DNA of 64,000 nucleotides from Swaminathania salitolerans (GTDB taxonomy: Bacteria > Pseudomonadota > Alphaproteobacteria > Acetobacterales > Acetobacteraceae), in assembly GCF_025994315.1 (NCBI RefSeq), contig NZ_BAQE01000005.1; one strand, written 5' to 3'. The notes below the pieces were generated by a model that was not told the origin of the DNA, made no database searches, and worked only from the letters and a program-made list of their open reading frames with translations. Position numbers and translations under genes: made by a program. Shown piece by piece: positions 26,028 through 34,733 of this stretch; position 1 is the first letter of the stretch; every line of letters begins with the position of its first letter.

Positions 26028-27608
26028 TCATACCAGCTCCTCGAGCCAGGCGATCGTATCGCCCTGTTTCATCAGGTGCCCGCGCTGACGGGGGGAAAGG
26101 TCGAGCAGGGTAAAGATCTGTCCGCTTCGCAGGAGTTCGGTCAGCTGGGTCTCGTCATCGAGGAGCAGACCCTGTTCCGGCACCTGCTCCCTGATCAGGT
26201 CGGGCACATTGCCCGGCCCGCGCGGAGCGAGGAGAAACGCGCCCGCTGCGATCGCCTCATGGGCCGCATAACAGAAGGTCTCCGCGCAAAGCGACCAGAG
26301 AAGGACGGCATCGATATTGAGCGCCGCGACAGATCTGATCATGGCGTCTTCGCCATCCTCGGCGATATTGACCGGGGTATGGATGATATTGCCCGGGCCG
26401 ACGACGCCATGATCCATGCCCAGATGATGAAACTCGTATCGTGGATCGTGACGAAACCGCTCGGCGAGATCCCTGAAAACGGACCAGCCTTTCAGCCTGA
26501 CACGATGCCCCAGATAGGCGATGCGGAGTTTCTCTCCCGCGGAACGACTGCCATAGGGCATTTGGGCGCCCGCCATGAGAAGCCTGCCGAGCGCACGGAC
26601 ACCGGCGGAACGAAAGGTCAGTGACGTACTCTCCTGCCAGATGGCAAGAGCCGCGCGCGAAGGCGCCAGAACATCGGGCGTGAAGCGTGCGAAAAACGTG
26701 GCAAGACGGGCGAGAAACGCTTCCCTGCCCTGGCCATGACGGCAGATACCGCATGCCATCGAGGAAGCCTCGGGCGCGCCGCAATAGACCACGTCGTTAC
26801 GCAGGAGCTGGATCCCGCTGCATAGCGTGTAGAAATCATGAACCCAGGCCACCACGCGCCGACATTTCAGCGCATCGATGATATCGCCGAGATCGTCAGG
26901 ATCGTGACCCATCAGATGATGAATGACCGCGTACGTCTCGGATCCGGGTTCGATCGCCGCCTGAAGAGCCGCTATCAGGGTGTGCGGCGTCACCAGACCG
27001 AAAGTGCGTCCGTTGAGCCTGACCGCCAAAGCGGAGGGCTCGGTCGGAGAGCGGCGGGCAAGTCCGCCACCGGGCATGGCCGGCGCGAGATGCAGATAGT
27101 TCCAGCCCGTTTCCGCGCATCTTTCCTCCTCGGTGAGGATCAGCTTCTGGACGCCGCCGACATTTTTGGCGAATTCGTCGTGACTGACGGACAGGACGGT
27201 CGGTCCTTCGCGCCAGGCTTCGCGCAGGAGCGACACAAGCTCCGTCTTGCCGAGCACCCTTTCGCCCGGACGCCCGCGCGTCGCGCAGCCGGACGCCGAA
27301 GCCAATAGATGAAAACCGTTCTGTACGTATCCTCTCTGCTCACGCAGGGGATGCGCTGGCCTTCTGCCCTCCTTGCGCCCCGATTGCGCATAATGCTCGA
27401 GCGGATTGAGCCCTGCAGACGCCACGTCGTAATTCTGCGTGAGATAATAGCGTGTGTCGAACACGGCGTTGGGGTTGCGTCCCTCACGCCAGCCCATCGA
27501 GCAGTAATGCGCGAACGCATCGACCCCCGATGTCGCGACATCGGGATAGGATTGGAGATAGAAGCCCCTGTCGAAGAAAGCCTCTGTCCTGGTGGCATCG
27601 TCTTGCAT
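26028..27608 (-). CDS. GT4-like glycosyltransferase with N-terminal FD-x-YL...EGR repeats
   Basis: About 526 residues from the ATG at 27608; an open frame to 27752 would overlap the methyltransferase gene by 118 bases and is less likely. The N-terminus holds two copies of a 35-40-residue module: FDRGFYLQSYPDV...HYCSMGWREGRNP and FDTRYYLTQNYDV...HYAQSGRKEGRRP, a module seen in front of many bacterial glycosyltransferases. The C-terminal half has GT-B features, including IAYLGHRVRLKGWSVFRDLA and a PESF-like ETFCYAAHEAIAAGAFLLA. A Cys cluster around YCGAPEASSMACGICRHGQG is typical of a GT4 subgroup. Role in surface glycan assembly is inferred from the neighbours. Confidence 0.82.
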   Translation of the reverse strand: MQDDATRTEAFFDRGFYLQSYPDVATSGVDAFAHYCSMGWREGRNPNAVFDTRYYLTQNYDVASAGLNPLEHYAQSGRKEGRRPAHPLREQRGYVQNGFHLLASASGCATRGRPGERVLGKTELVSLLREAWREGPTVLSVSHDEFAKNVGGVQKLILTEEERCAETGWNYLHLAPAMPGGGLARRSPTEPSALAVRLNGRTFGLVTPHTLIAALQAAIEPGSETYAVIHHLMGHDPDDLGDIIDALKCRRVVAWVHDFYTLCSGIQLLRNDVVYCGAPEASSMACGICRHGQGREAFLARLATFFARFTPDVLAPSRAALAIWQESTSLTFRSAGVRALGRLLMAGAQMPYGSRSAGEKLRIAYLGHRVRLKGWSVFRDLAERFRHDPRYEFHHLGMDHGVVGPGNIIHTPVNIAEDGEDAMIRSVAALNIDAVLLWSLCAETFCYAAHEAIAAGAFLLAPRGPGNVPDLIREQVPEQGLLLDDETQLTELLRSGQIFTLLDLSPRQRGHLMKQGDTIAWLEELV

Positions 27609-27634
27609 GAGATGAGTCCGGCCGGAGTGTTTTT

Positions 27635-29077
27635 TCAGCGATGACGCAATTTGTCGCGTATCCGCGCCGCGCATCGGCGTGCCACGCGCGCGCCGCGTCG
27701 CAACAGCGGATGTCGGACGGCGAGATGCCGGATCGGTGATGTCAGGCGCCAAACCGTGCTGGTCTCGAGCTCGAAGATCCTCTGTTGCAGATGGGCCAGC
27801 TGCTCAGTCGATGCCGTTATCGTCTGCGGAACCGGTATCATGCGGCGCTCGTTCTGCAGACGGGCCTCGATGCTCGGTCGTATCCGCGTTTCGGCCTCGA
27901 GACCGGTTTCCGCCAGTTGATCGTAGGTACGCGCGGCGCGCTCGGCCAGCTGCGCCTCGAGACGCCCGATCTCTCGCCGGGCTTCCCGGATCGCCGCCGT
28001 CTCGGTCTCCAGGCTTCGTGCGAGACCGGCGCATCGTTCATCCGCTTCTGCGAGCGCTTTCTCTGCGCCCGAGCGGGCGTGATCGGACGCCTCAAGCCTC
28101 GCTTCGAGCGCAAGACACCGCTCCGACAGCAATGTGCCATGCTCCCAGCCCGGCGAGAGAAAGGCTGCGAAATGCTCGTCCCGCAGGGAATGCCCGGCCA
28201 GAGCCGCGATCGCAGCGCCCTCTTGCCCTTCCCATTCGGCGAGTCCCCAGCGGGGCGTTTTCCACAGCGCATCCCGCAATGCCTCGACCGAGGGGATCGC
28301 ACGCAGCAGACAGCCATGCGCCTTCAGGGAGTCGCCGAGTACCGGCGCCTTTCGGGGAGAAACCAGCAATCCGGCCTCGTAGGCACAGGGAAAGATGGCC
28401 GTATCCCGGCGATTGAAATTATCGGGATTATGGGAGGGAAAGGCGAAATAATGGATCTCCAGCCCCCAGGAAAGAAGCGTCGCACACAGCTCGAGCGAGC
28501 GACGATCCTCATTGCATTCGAGCCACAAGGTCGTCTGCCCGGTCGCGATATGGGCCGCATCGCTCTGCACGATGCTCAGCTCCATTCCCTCGGCATCGAT
28601 CTTGACCAGATCGAAAGGCCCCTCCTCCTCCCGGAGCGTTGAGAGCGACACGGGCGGCGGCGGCGGCGGCGCATCGAGATCCTGAGCGTCCGAATCCGCA
28701 TAGGAGACCGATCCGATATTGTCCGGATCGCCATGGGGCGACGCGATGACGGCATCGGTGCTGCCGGCAAGGCAATGCCTGACCCGCGTCCCTTCGGGGG
28801 CGAGACTTTCCACGTTCTTGCGCAGATAGGGCATGACCGCGGGATTTGCCTCGACGAGACAGAGCCGGGAAAGGCTGGCTGCCCGGGAGAGTCCCAGACC
28901 GAAGGTCCCCAGACAGGCCCCTATATCGAGAACGCGCGCATCGTCCGGAAGAACGGACGCGACAAAGGAAACCTCATCCCAGGCCCATTCTCCGTAATGC
29001 AGAAGAAAACGGCCGATGAGATCCCGCGTTCCGTCGGGAACCTTCAGCGAGCCATATCGCGTTGGAACGTCTCTCAC
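27635..29077 (-). CDS. FkbM-type SAM-dependent methyltransferase with C-terminal coiled coil
   Basis: A 480-residue protein starting at a GTG (GGAG about nine bases upstream). Residues 1-230 are an FkbM-family methyltransferase: SAM motif VLDIGACLGTFGLGLSR, acidic loop LCLVEANPAVMPYLRKNV and FDLVKIDAEGMELSIVQS. A PPPPPPP run sits in a loop at about residues 137-143. From about 310 to 450 the protein is an alpha-helical heptad-rich coiled coil (ALEARLEASDHARSGAEKAL and following), ending in LQQRIFELETSTVWRLTSPI, a tail shared with many bacterial glycan-assembly enzymes. FkbM enzymes O-methylate sugars, which would fit capping or modification of the glycan built by its neighbours. Confidence 0.87.
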   Translation of the reverse strand: MRDVPTRYGSLKVPDGTRDLIGRFLLHYGEWAWDEVSFVASVLPDDARVLDIGACLGTFGLGLSRAASLSRLCLVEANPAVMPYLRKNVESLAPEGTRVRHCLAGSTDAVIASPHGDPDNIGSVSYADSDAQDLDAPPPPPPVSLSTLREEEGPFDLVKIDAEGMELSIVQSDAAHIATGQTTLWLECNEDRRSLELCATLLSWGLEIHYFAFPSHNPDNFNRRDTAIFPCAYEAGLLVSPRKAPVLGDSLKAHGCLLRAIPSVEALRDALWKTPRWGLAEWEGQEGAAIAALAGHSLRDEHFAAFLSPGWEHGTLLSERCLALEARLEASDHARSGAEKALAEADERCAGLARSLETETAAIREARREIGRLEAQLAERAARTYDQLAETGLEAETRIRPSIEARLQNERRMIPVPQTITASTEQLAHLQQRIFELETSTVWRLTSPIRHLAVRHPLLRRGARVARRCAARIRDKLRHR

Positions 29078-29206
29078 GAAAGGTAACTCCGTTACGATCG
29101 GGTGAAGTAGCGCAAAAAAGACGTTACATGAAACTCTCCTTTCCAGAAAGATGCCCCGGAAAACCGGGGGAGGAGATTCTCGCGAGATCGGGGGGAGGAG
29201 GGCCTC

Positions 29207-29947
29207 TCAGACCGGGGCAGAGTCCGGGCGGCGCGTCGAAGACGAGGCTTTCTCGTTCGGAGAGATGGCCAGCGGGGGAAAGGCGGCATGGGCGTTCAGG
29301 GTCGCGTAGTGGAAGGACGTCACCACGTCGATCCCGACATTGCGCACCATCCGCTCCAGACCGCGCTGCTGGTACTCCTGGGCGCGGAGCGGCAGGCAGC
29401 GCGCCAGAAGACGACGCGCTCCCCGCGGCGACACCACATAGGCACAGAGGCCGAAGCCCTGCAGCAGCGGGCACAGCGTGGCGGTCCGTTCCAGCGTGGA
29501 GAAGAGGCCCGCATTCTCCTGCATGTGTTTTTCCCCGAAGGTCACCGTTGCGGCCGTCACGCCGGGAAGGGCATCGAGGGTGATGGGCGCATTGAAGTTA
29601 TAGCCGAGCAGCAGGATATCCCATTCATCCGGAAGCGCGCGGATCAGGCGCGCGCTCTCGCTCTCGAAATTCGCGCAGAGCCGGGCATCGTCCTCGAAGA
29701 TCATCAGGATCTCCTCTTCCCGGGCTGCCCGCCCCCATAATCCCAGATGGGAGAGCGCCGCGCCGAGGGCGCCGGGCGTGTAGGCCAGACCGGGCTCTGC
29801 CACGCCGCGCATCACGAGACGGTCGAGACTGATCTCATGGCCTTCCGTCGCCTCGTGTCTCTCGATACCGGACACATGGGCATTGGCCGTCATGAATGAC
29901 GACAGGCGTGCAAGATCGCATGTCCTGTTGATGACCAGCCTGCGCAT
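29207..29947 (-). CDS. glycosyltransferase family 25 (LPS-type) protein
   Basis: A 246-residue protein from the ATG at 29947, preceded by GGGAGGGAG; the open frame continues upstream but the ribosome-binding site and the family N-terminus (RRLVINRTCDLARLSSFM) fix this start. GALGAALSHLGLWGRAAREE and MIFEDDARLCANFES (the DxD-like acidic motif) are diagnostic of GT25 enzymes such as LpsA/Lex1 galactosyltransferases of lipooligosaccharide. LCAYVVSPRGARRLL is the matching C-terminal segment. It lies 129 bases upstream of the methyltransferase gene on the same strand. Confidence 0.88.
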   Translation of the reverse strand: MRRLVINRTCDLARLSSFMTANAHVSGIERHEATEGHEISLDRLVMRGVAEPGLAYTPGALGAALSHLGLWGRAAREEEILMIFEDDARLCANFESESARLIRALPDEWDILLLGYNFNAPITLDALPGVTAATVTFGEKHMQENAGLFSTLERTATLCPLLQGFGLCAYVVSPRGARRLLARCLPLRAQEYQQRGLERMVRNVGIDVVTSFHYATLNAHAAFPPLAISPNEKASSSTRRPDSAPV

Positions 29948-30013
29948 TCTCCCTCCCGCCCGATCTTGCGACACGATATCCCGATGGCGCGTTTCTGCCC
30001 ATCGTCTCCGACA

Positions 30014-30060
30014 CATCGTGCCGAAGGCATCGTGCCGAAGGCATCGTGCCGGAGACATCG
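30014..30060. repeat. 3.4 tandem copies of a 14-bp unit (CATCGTGCCGAAGG)
   Basis: CATCGTGCCGAAGG occupies 30014-30027 and 30028-30041, CATCGTGCCGGAGA 30042-30055, then CATCG. The array lies in the 139-base spacer between the 2-hydroxyacid dehydrogenase stop and the GT25 start. It is upstream of GT25 and could shape its leader. Confidence 0.75.
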
Positions 30061-30086
30061 TTACGCATACGCCTTTCGCAGAGCGC

Positions 30087-31037
30087 TCAGTAGCCCCGCT
30101 CGCGATCGAACAGCAATGCAGGCCGTTCCCCTCGCTCCAGCTGGCGGATGACATCGGCCAGATAGAGAACCTGCGCCCTGCGAGAGGCCTCCGAGGCCAC
30201 ATGAGGTGTCAGGATGATCCGCGGGTGCTCCCACAGGGGCGCGTTTGCGGGCAGGGGCTCCTCTGCGGTCACGTCGAGAACCGCCCCTCCGAGACGCCCT
30301 TCATCGAGCAGGGCGATCAGGTCGGCTTCGACCAGATGATCGCCACGCCCGACATTGATCAGCCCCGCCCCCGGCTTCATCCTGCCCAGAAGGGCGCGAT
30401 CGAGAATATGACGGGTCCGGGATGTGCTCGGCAGGAGATTGACCAGAAGATCCGTCTTTTCCAGCCGGGCCGACAGCGCCGCGTCACCGGTGCACAGATG
30501 GACAGGCCCGTCCTTTCCGCCCTCGCCCGAGCGGCGCCATGCCGTGACGGAGAAGCCCGCTTTCGCCAGATGCTGCGCCACGACCGAGCCGATCTGCCCG
30601 TATCCCAGAACCGTCACCTCGGTCTCGCGGCTGGTGCGCGAGACGAGATTGCGCGACCAGACCCGGGCGGCCTGCTGCAACGCCCAGCCGCGCGCATCGC
30701 GCAGCAGGGAGATCGCAGCCCACAGGACATAATCGGCCATCAATATGCCGGTATCGTCTCCCCCCATCCGGATCAGGGGAACATGGTCGGGGAAACCGGG
30801 CCGAGAGACGAGATGATTGACACCCGCCCCCGTGCAGAGAATGCCGCGCATCCGGCTCAAGGCCCCGAGATCCGCATCGGACACCTCCCAGACGAGCGCA
30901 TAATGCGCCGCCTCCCGCTGTGTCGCGGGATCGAACCATGAGACGGTTTCGATATCGGGCGCACAGGCAGCGAAGGCCTGACGCCAGCCCTCGAACGCTT
31001 CGGGGCCATCGGCACTGATGGTCAGTCTGGGCGTCAT
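30087..31037 (-). CDS. D-2-hydroxyacid dehydrogenase, glyoxylate/hydroxypyruvate reductase A type
   Basis: A 316-residue NAD(P)H-dependent dehydrogenase of the GhrA group. The Rossmann motif is EVTVLGYGQIGSVVAQHLAK. NLLPSTSRTRHILDRALLGR and INVGRGDHLVEADLIALLDE hold the catalytic Arg region, LDVTAEEPLPANAPLWEHP the Glu, and RIILTPHVAS the catalytic His. GhrA enzymes reduce glyoxylate to glycolate and hydroxypyruvate to D-glycerate. It lies 111 bases downstream of the dimethylargininase-like gene on the same strand, separated by a repeat array, and may be cotranscribed with it. Confidence 0.88.
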   Translation of the reverse strand: MTPRLTISADGPEAFEGWRQAFAACAPDIETVSWFDPATQREAAHYALVWEVSDADLGALSRMRGILCTGAGVNHLVSRPGFPDHVPLIRMGGDDTGILMADYVLWAAISLLRDARGWALQQAARVWSRNLVSRTSRETEVTVLGYGQIGSVVAQHLAKAGFSVTAWRRSGEGGKDGPVHLCTGDAALSARLEKTDLLVNLLPSTSRTRHILDRALLGRMKPGAGLINVGRGDHLVEADLIALLDEGRLGGAVLDVTAEEPLPANAPLWEHPRIILTPHVASEASRRAQVLYLADVIRQLERGERPALLFDRERGY

Positions 31038-31085
31038 TCCTCTCTCCTCCTCGGCCGCACCGGTTCGGGACGAATCGCCCAGGTC

Positions 31086-31141
31086 CCGGCTATCGGGCTC
31101 CGGCTATCGGGCCCCGGTTGGTATGCCCCGGCTATGGCACC
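31086..31141. repeat. four tandem 14-bp units (CCGGCTATCGGGCT type)
   Basis: Units at 31086-31099, 31100-31113, 31114-31127 and 31128-31141 keep an exact 14-base period; the first two differ at one base, the last two are more divergent. They fill half of the spacer between the amidinohydrolase-like gene and the hydroxyacid dehydrogenase gene. Confidence 0.7.
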
Positions 31142-31148
31142 CGGAATC

Positions 31149-32015
31149 TCAGACTGGCGTTTCACGACGCAGCGGCATCGTCATGCAATGGATGCTGCCA
31201 CCGCCACGGGAGAACTGATCCAGTTCCGGCTCGAACACGCTCAGCCCCTCATCGCGCAACAGCGCGTTGATACGACGCGAATGCCTGGGACTCACCACGC
31301 GATTCCCGCCGAGAGCCAGCACATTGCACCCCATGTCGCGCATCGCCTCCTTGTAGGAGACCGGAAGGATGCGGATCCCCTGCGCCGCGAACCAGGCCAG
31401 ATCGTCATCCTCGAGCACATCCGTCACGCCGATCGCAAGCCCTTCCGTGACCATGGTGAAGATCACGTCGAGATGAAGGAAATGCTCGGGAAAATGGATC
31501 ATGCGACATGTCCAGCCCGCCGCCTCGAAAGGACGGGCGAAAGCCTGCGCCCCCTCGAGCGTCGTACGACCGCCCGATACGCCGATGGCGAGCAGCCCCG
31601 GCCGGATGATGTGGATATCCCCTCCTTCCACGTATCCCTCGTCGCAGCGATGGACGATGGCCTCTTCTCCGTAAAAAGCCTCGACCGTCGCGCGTTCGGG
31701 CTGACGCTCGGGCCGCATGAGCCGGGTGATGACGGGGCCCCATGGCGTCGTCTGCGACGAATCGCGCGTATAGACCTGATAGGGCAGCCCCGCATGCGGC
31801 GTCAGGAAGTGGCAGGTCACGCCCTCGCGCTCCAGAATCGCGACAAGACCGTCGAACTGGCTCCGGATCAGCGCCGGATCGGGGCGCGCGCCGCTCGCGA
31901 GCGTCCGTATCGCGATATCGTTGCTGGGATTCCAGCTGTAGTGATCGGGCGGGCAGAGCAGCACGTCCGACAGGGTTCCGGTCTCGCTGTCGATGAACCA
32001 TCGATCCGACGCCAT
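31149..32015 (-). CDS. dimethylargininase/arginine-deiminase-like amidinohydrolase
   Basis: A 288-residue protein from the ATG at 32015, which has GGAG eight bases upstream. It belongs to the guanidino-group-modifying (pentein) superfamily. The catalytic set is visible in order: EGGDIHI supplies the Glu/Asp, HLDVIFTMV the His, and GGGSIHCMTMPL the nucleophilic Cys near the C-terminus. YTRDSSQTTPWGP is the substrate-binding loop typical of dimethylarginine dimethylaminohydrolases. Such enzymes hydrolyse a guanidine to a ureido group, releasing amine or ammonia. Substrate specificity (arginine, methylarginine or another guanidino compound) cannot be read here. It is divergent from the LysR-led transport cluster across a strong operator-like dyad. 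Confidence 0.85.
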   Translation of the reverse strand: MASDRWFIDSETGTLSDVLLCPPDHYSWNPSNDIAIRTLASGARPDPALIRSQFDGLVAILEREGVTCHFLTPHAGLPYQVYTRDSSQTTPWGPVITRLMRPERQPERATVEAFYGEEAIVHRCDEGYVEGGDIHIIRPGLLAIGVSGGRTTLEGAQAFARPFEAAGWTCRMIHFPEHFLHLDVIFTMVTEGLAIGVTDVLEDDDLAWFAAQGIRILPVSYKEAMRDMGCNVLALGGNRVVSPRHSRRINALLRDEGLSVFEPELDQFSRGGGSIHCMTMPLRRETPV

Positions 32016-32117
32016 GATCGTCTCCAGATAATCAGAACTGACCCGCTTCGGGCGGATACAGAGGCTAGAGCCCGTCGTATCGTTCCTCGATAACAATGAG
32101 ATGGAGTTTGGTTTGGC

Positions 32118-32138
32118 GTTTCGCAAATTATGCGAAAC
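32118..32138. promoter_or_regulatory. perfect dyad GTTTCGCA-N5-TGCGAAAC, candidate LysR operator
   Basis: GTTTCGCA at 32118-32125 and TGCGAAAC at 32131-32138 are exact reverse complements with the spacer AATTA. The AT-rich centre flanked by symmetric arms fits LysR-type recognition sites. It lies in the divergent spacer, about 100 bases from both the amidinohydrolase start and the LysR start, well placed to control both transcripts. Confidence 0.7.
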
Positions 32139-32217
32139 CCTGCCCGCGTCCATACTCGTTCCGGATCCGGTTGCGCCATCGGCCGGTTGATCGGGACGAG
32201 AGGGGAGATATCATAGC

Positions 32218-33201
32218 GTGTTCTCAGAAACAGGATCGACGCCCTTGTCCCGTATGCGCATGCAGGCACCGACTCGCCGCCTCCCCCGTTCCAGCGGATT
32301 CCAGGGCAGGATCGCCGAGGTCGATCTTCGCCTGCTCCGCGTATTCGCCTGCGTTGCCGATCACGGGGGATTCGCCGCCGCCGAGCTCGCTCTGGGCAAG
32401 AGCAAGTCCTCGATCAGCATCGACATTGCAGCCCTCGAATCCCGCCTGAACATGGTGCTCTGCCATCGCGGTCGCGCCGGATTCGCGCTTACGCGGGAGG
32501 GAGAGGGCGTTCTGGAGGCCACGCAGCGTCTGTTTTCCGATCTCGACATGTTCCAGCAGCGGATCAATGACGTCAGCGGAACGCTGACCGGGCGATTCTG
32601 CCTCTATCTTCCGGACAACATCCAGTTTCACGGCGAAACCGCTCTTCTGCGCGCGATCCAGCTTTTTGCCACACGCCATCCGGCGGTCACGCTGGATGTG
32701 CGATCGGCCTCGACGCGCGATGTCGAATTCGCCGTGCGCAATGGCACGGCCACGGCAGGGATCACTCTCTACCCGCTGCAAAGACCCGATATGGAGGCCA
32801 CGCCCCTTTTCAGCGAGCGGTCCAATCTCTATTGCGGCGTCCGTCATCCCCTCTTCGATGTTCCCGAAGAGAGGATCGACGTCGCAGCCCTTGCTGCCAC
32901 CCGGATGATCGATGTATCGGACGCCGCCTCTTCCCCGCGCTGGGACGAGCTGAAACCCGCCATGACGTTTTCCGCGACGGCCGAGAACATCGATTCGCGT
33001 GCATTGCTGATCCTGTCGGGGATGTATGTCGGATTCCTGCCCGAGCTTTTCGTTACGCAGATGGTCCAGCAGGACCGTCTGCGTCATATCCGCTTCAACG
33101 ACCTGCATCTCGTCAATCATTTCTATTTCCTGATCCGTCCCACGCCGGAAAACGGGCTTCTCGCGGAGGCTTTCCGCGCGGCTCTGGAAGAGACGCGCTG
33201 A
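32218..33201 (+). CDS. LysR-family transcriptional regulator
   Basis: About 327 residues from a GTG at 32218 with GGGGAG ten bases upstream; ATGs at 32254 and 32260 are alternatives. The LTTR helix-turn-helix begins at VDLRLLRVFACVADHGGFAA and continues GKSKSSISIDIAALESRL. The C-terminal co-inducer domain contains LTGRFCLYLPDNIQFHGETA and ILSGMYVGFLPEL. The stop codon overlaps the start of the next gene by one base (TGATG), so this regulator is translationally coupled to the transporter it presumably controls, an unusual arrangement for a LysR gene. Confidence 0.9.
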   Translation: MFSETGSTPLSRMRMQAPTRRLPRSSGFQGRIAEVDLRLLRVFACVADHGGFAAAELALGKSKSSISIDIAALESRLNMVLCHRGRAGFALTREGEGVLEATQRLFSDLDMFQQRINDVSGTLTGRFCLYLPDNIQFHGETALLRAIQLFATRHPAVTLDVRSASTRDVEFAVRNGTATAGITLYPLQRPDMEATPLFSERSNLYCGVRHPLFDVPEERIDVAALAATRMIDVSDAASSPRWDELKPAMTFSATAENIDSRALLILSGMYVGFLPELFVTQMVQQDRLRHIRFNDLHLVNHFYFLIRPTPENGLLAEAFRAALEETR

Positions 33202-34733
33202 TGCCGCGTCTTTTCCTGCTCTGCCTCGTCGCCATTCTGGGCCTTGCCGCGTCAGGCGTCGTCCGGGCCGCCGATCGCCCCGGCTTTCTCAGGGACGGGA
33301 CCCTGACGGTCTGCACGAACCCGACGCTCCCGCCGATGACCTTCATCAACGGGAACGATCTCTCCGCGCTGGACGGTTTCGACATCGATCTGGCCAGAGC
33401 GCTTGCGCGTTACTGGCATGTGGCGGCGCGCTTCGAGACCATGGATTTCGCTGGCATGTTCCCCAGCCTTGCCGCCGGTCGCTGCGATCTCGTGATCAGC
33501 GGCGTGCTCAAGCAGCGGGCACGGGAGAAGCTGTTCGATGCCGTGCCCTATCTCGAGAGTTCGCCGGTCGTGGTCTCGAACGGAAGCGCGAAACCTGTCA
33601 CGAGTTTCGATGCGCTGGCAGGCCAGACGCTCGCCATGCAATCGGGCACGAGCTATGCGGCACGGATCGAGACCATCAACAAGGATCTGGTCGCGCGCAA
33701 TCTGCCCCCGATCGTGATCCAGCAATATCCGAGCGAAGACCAGGTCGTGCAACAGGTCCTGCTCGGACGAACGCGGAATTTCCTCAGCCAGGATGTCGAG
33801 CTTTTCTACCGCTCCGCACAGCTCGGCGACAGGGTCCGGGTGATCTTCACGCCCAGAATGCCCGATTACGAGGAGCTGGCCATCTATCTCCGCAAGGAGG
33901 GGCAGGAGCGCGCCGCCCTCACCCGTGCCATCGATGCGCTGCGCCGGGACGGCACTCTGGAACGTCTGGAGCATAAATGGAATGTCGGCGCCTCGGCCCG
34001 CAATGCCCTCGGGGTTACGACATCGCGCCGCCGCTTCGACATGCCGGTCTTCCTTTCTGCCCTCTTTTCCCGGGCGTTCCTCAAAGGGGCGCTCATGACT
34101 CTCGTGATCGCGCTCGCATCCCACGCGATGGCCATCCTGATCTCGCTCCCGATCGCGCTCAAGCTCAATGCGCCCCGTTCCCTGTGGCACCCTTTTCTCT
34201 CGCTTTATGTCGGCGTTTTCAGGGGCGCGCCTACTCTTTTGCAGTTGCTGTTCATCTGGAATGCCCTGCCGCAATTCTTCCCGATCTTTCACGAGAGCTG
34301 GTTCTCGCCCTTTCTCGCGACATGGATCTGTCTCTCGATCAACGAATCCGCCTATCAGGTCGAGATCAACCGCGCGGCCCTGCGCGCGATCGACCCCGGG
34401 CAGATGGCCGGCGGCGAAGCGCTCGGGATGACGACCGGCCAGATCTACAGACATGTCATCTTTCCGCAGGCCTTGCGTGTCGCCCTTCCGCCTACGATCA
34501 ACGAGTTCATCTCGCTTCTCAAGACGACCTCGCTCGCCTCCGTCATCTCGTTGCAGGAGCTCCTGTTCGTCACCCAGACGCAGGTCGCGCGGAGCTTCCA
34601 GTTCACCGAATATTACGCGGCAGCGCTCGTCTATTATCTCGCGATGGTCTTCGTCTTTCTGCACATACAGAAACACATCGAAAAACGGTTCGTCTGGGCC
34701 AGCCGCAACGGAGGGGGCGCTCATGACGCCTAA
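33201..34733 (+). CDS. polar amino-acid ABC transporter: solute-binding protein fused to permease
   Basis: A 510-residue fusion. Residues 1-23 are a signal peptide (LLCLVAILGLAASGVVRA). Residues 25-265 form a family 3 solute-binding domain: LTVCTNPTLPPMTFINGND, ALDGFDIDLARALARYW and DAVPYLESSPVVV. From about 285 to 500 it is an inner-membrane permease of the HisMQ/GlnP type, with the EAA loop RAIDPGQMAGGEALGMTTGQ that docks the ATPase. Such SBP-permease fusions are known in amino-acid uptake systems. It overlaps LysR by one base and the ATPase gene by 11. Substrate: an amino-acid-like or opine-like compound (inference). Confidence 0.9.
   Translation: MPRLFLLCLVAILGLAASGVVRAADRPGFLRDGTLTVCTNPTLPPMTFINGNDLSALDGFDIDLARALARYWHVAARFETMDFAGMFPSLAAGRCDLVISGVLKQRAREKLFDAVPYLESSPVVVSNGSAKPVTSFDALAGQTLAMQSGTSYAARIETINKDLVARNLPPIVIQQYPSEDQVVQQVLLGRTRNFLSQDVELFYRSAQLGDRVRVIFTPRMPDYEELAIYLRKEGQERAALTRAIDALRRDGTLERLEHKWNVGASARNALGVTTSRRRFDMPVFLSALFSRAFLKGALMTLVIALASHAMAILISLPIALKLNAPRSLWHPFLSLYVGVFRGAPTLLQLLFIWNALPQFFPIFHESWFSPFLATWICLSINESAYQVEINRAALRAIDPGQMAGGEALGMTTGQIYRHVIFPQALRVALPPTINEFISLLKTTSLASVISLQELLFVTQTQVARSFQFTEYYAAALVYYLAMVFVFLHIQKHIEKRFVWASRNGGGAHDA

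Noticed and set aside
27608..27752. N-terminal extension of the GT4-like protein
   Set aside because: It would overlap the methyltransferase gene by 118 bases and has basic, family-unlike sequence; the ATG at 27608 precedes the conserved FD-x-YL module.
30014..31141. Short direct repeats considered as a CRISPR array
   Set aside because: Units are 14 bp, directly adjacent and without unique spacers, and no cas genes are present.
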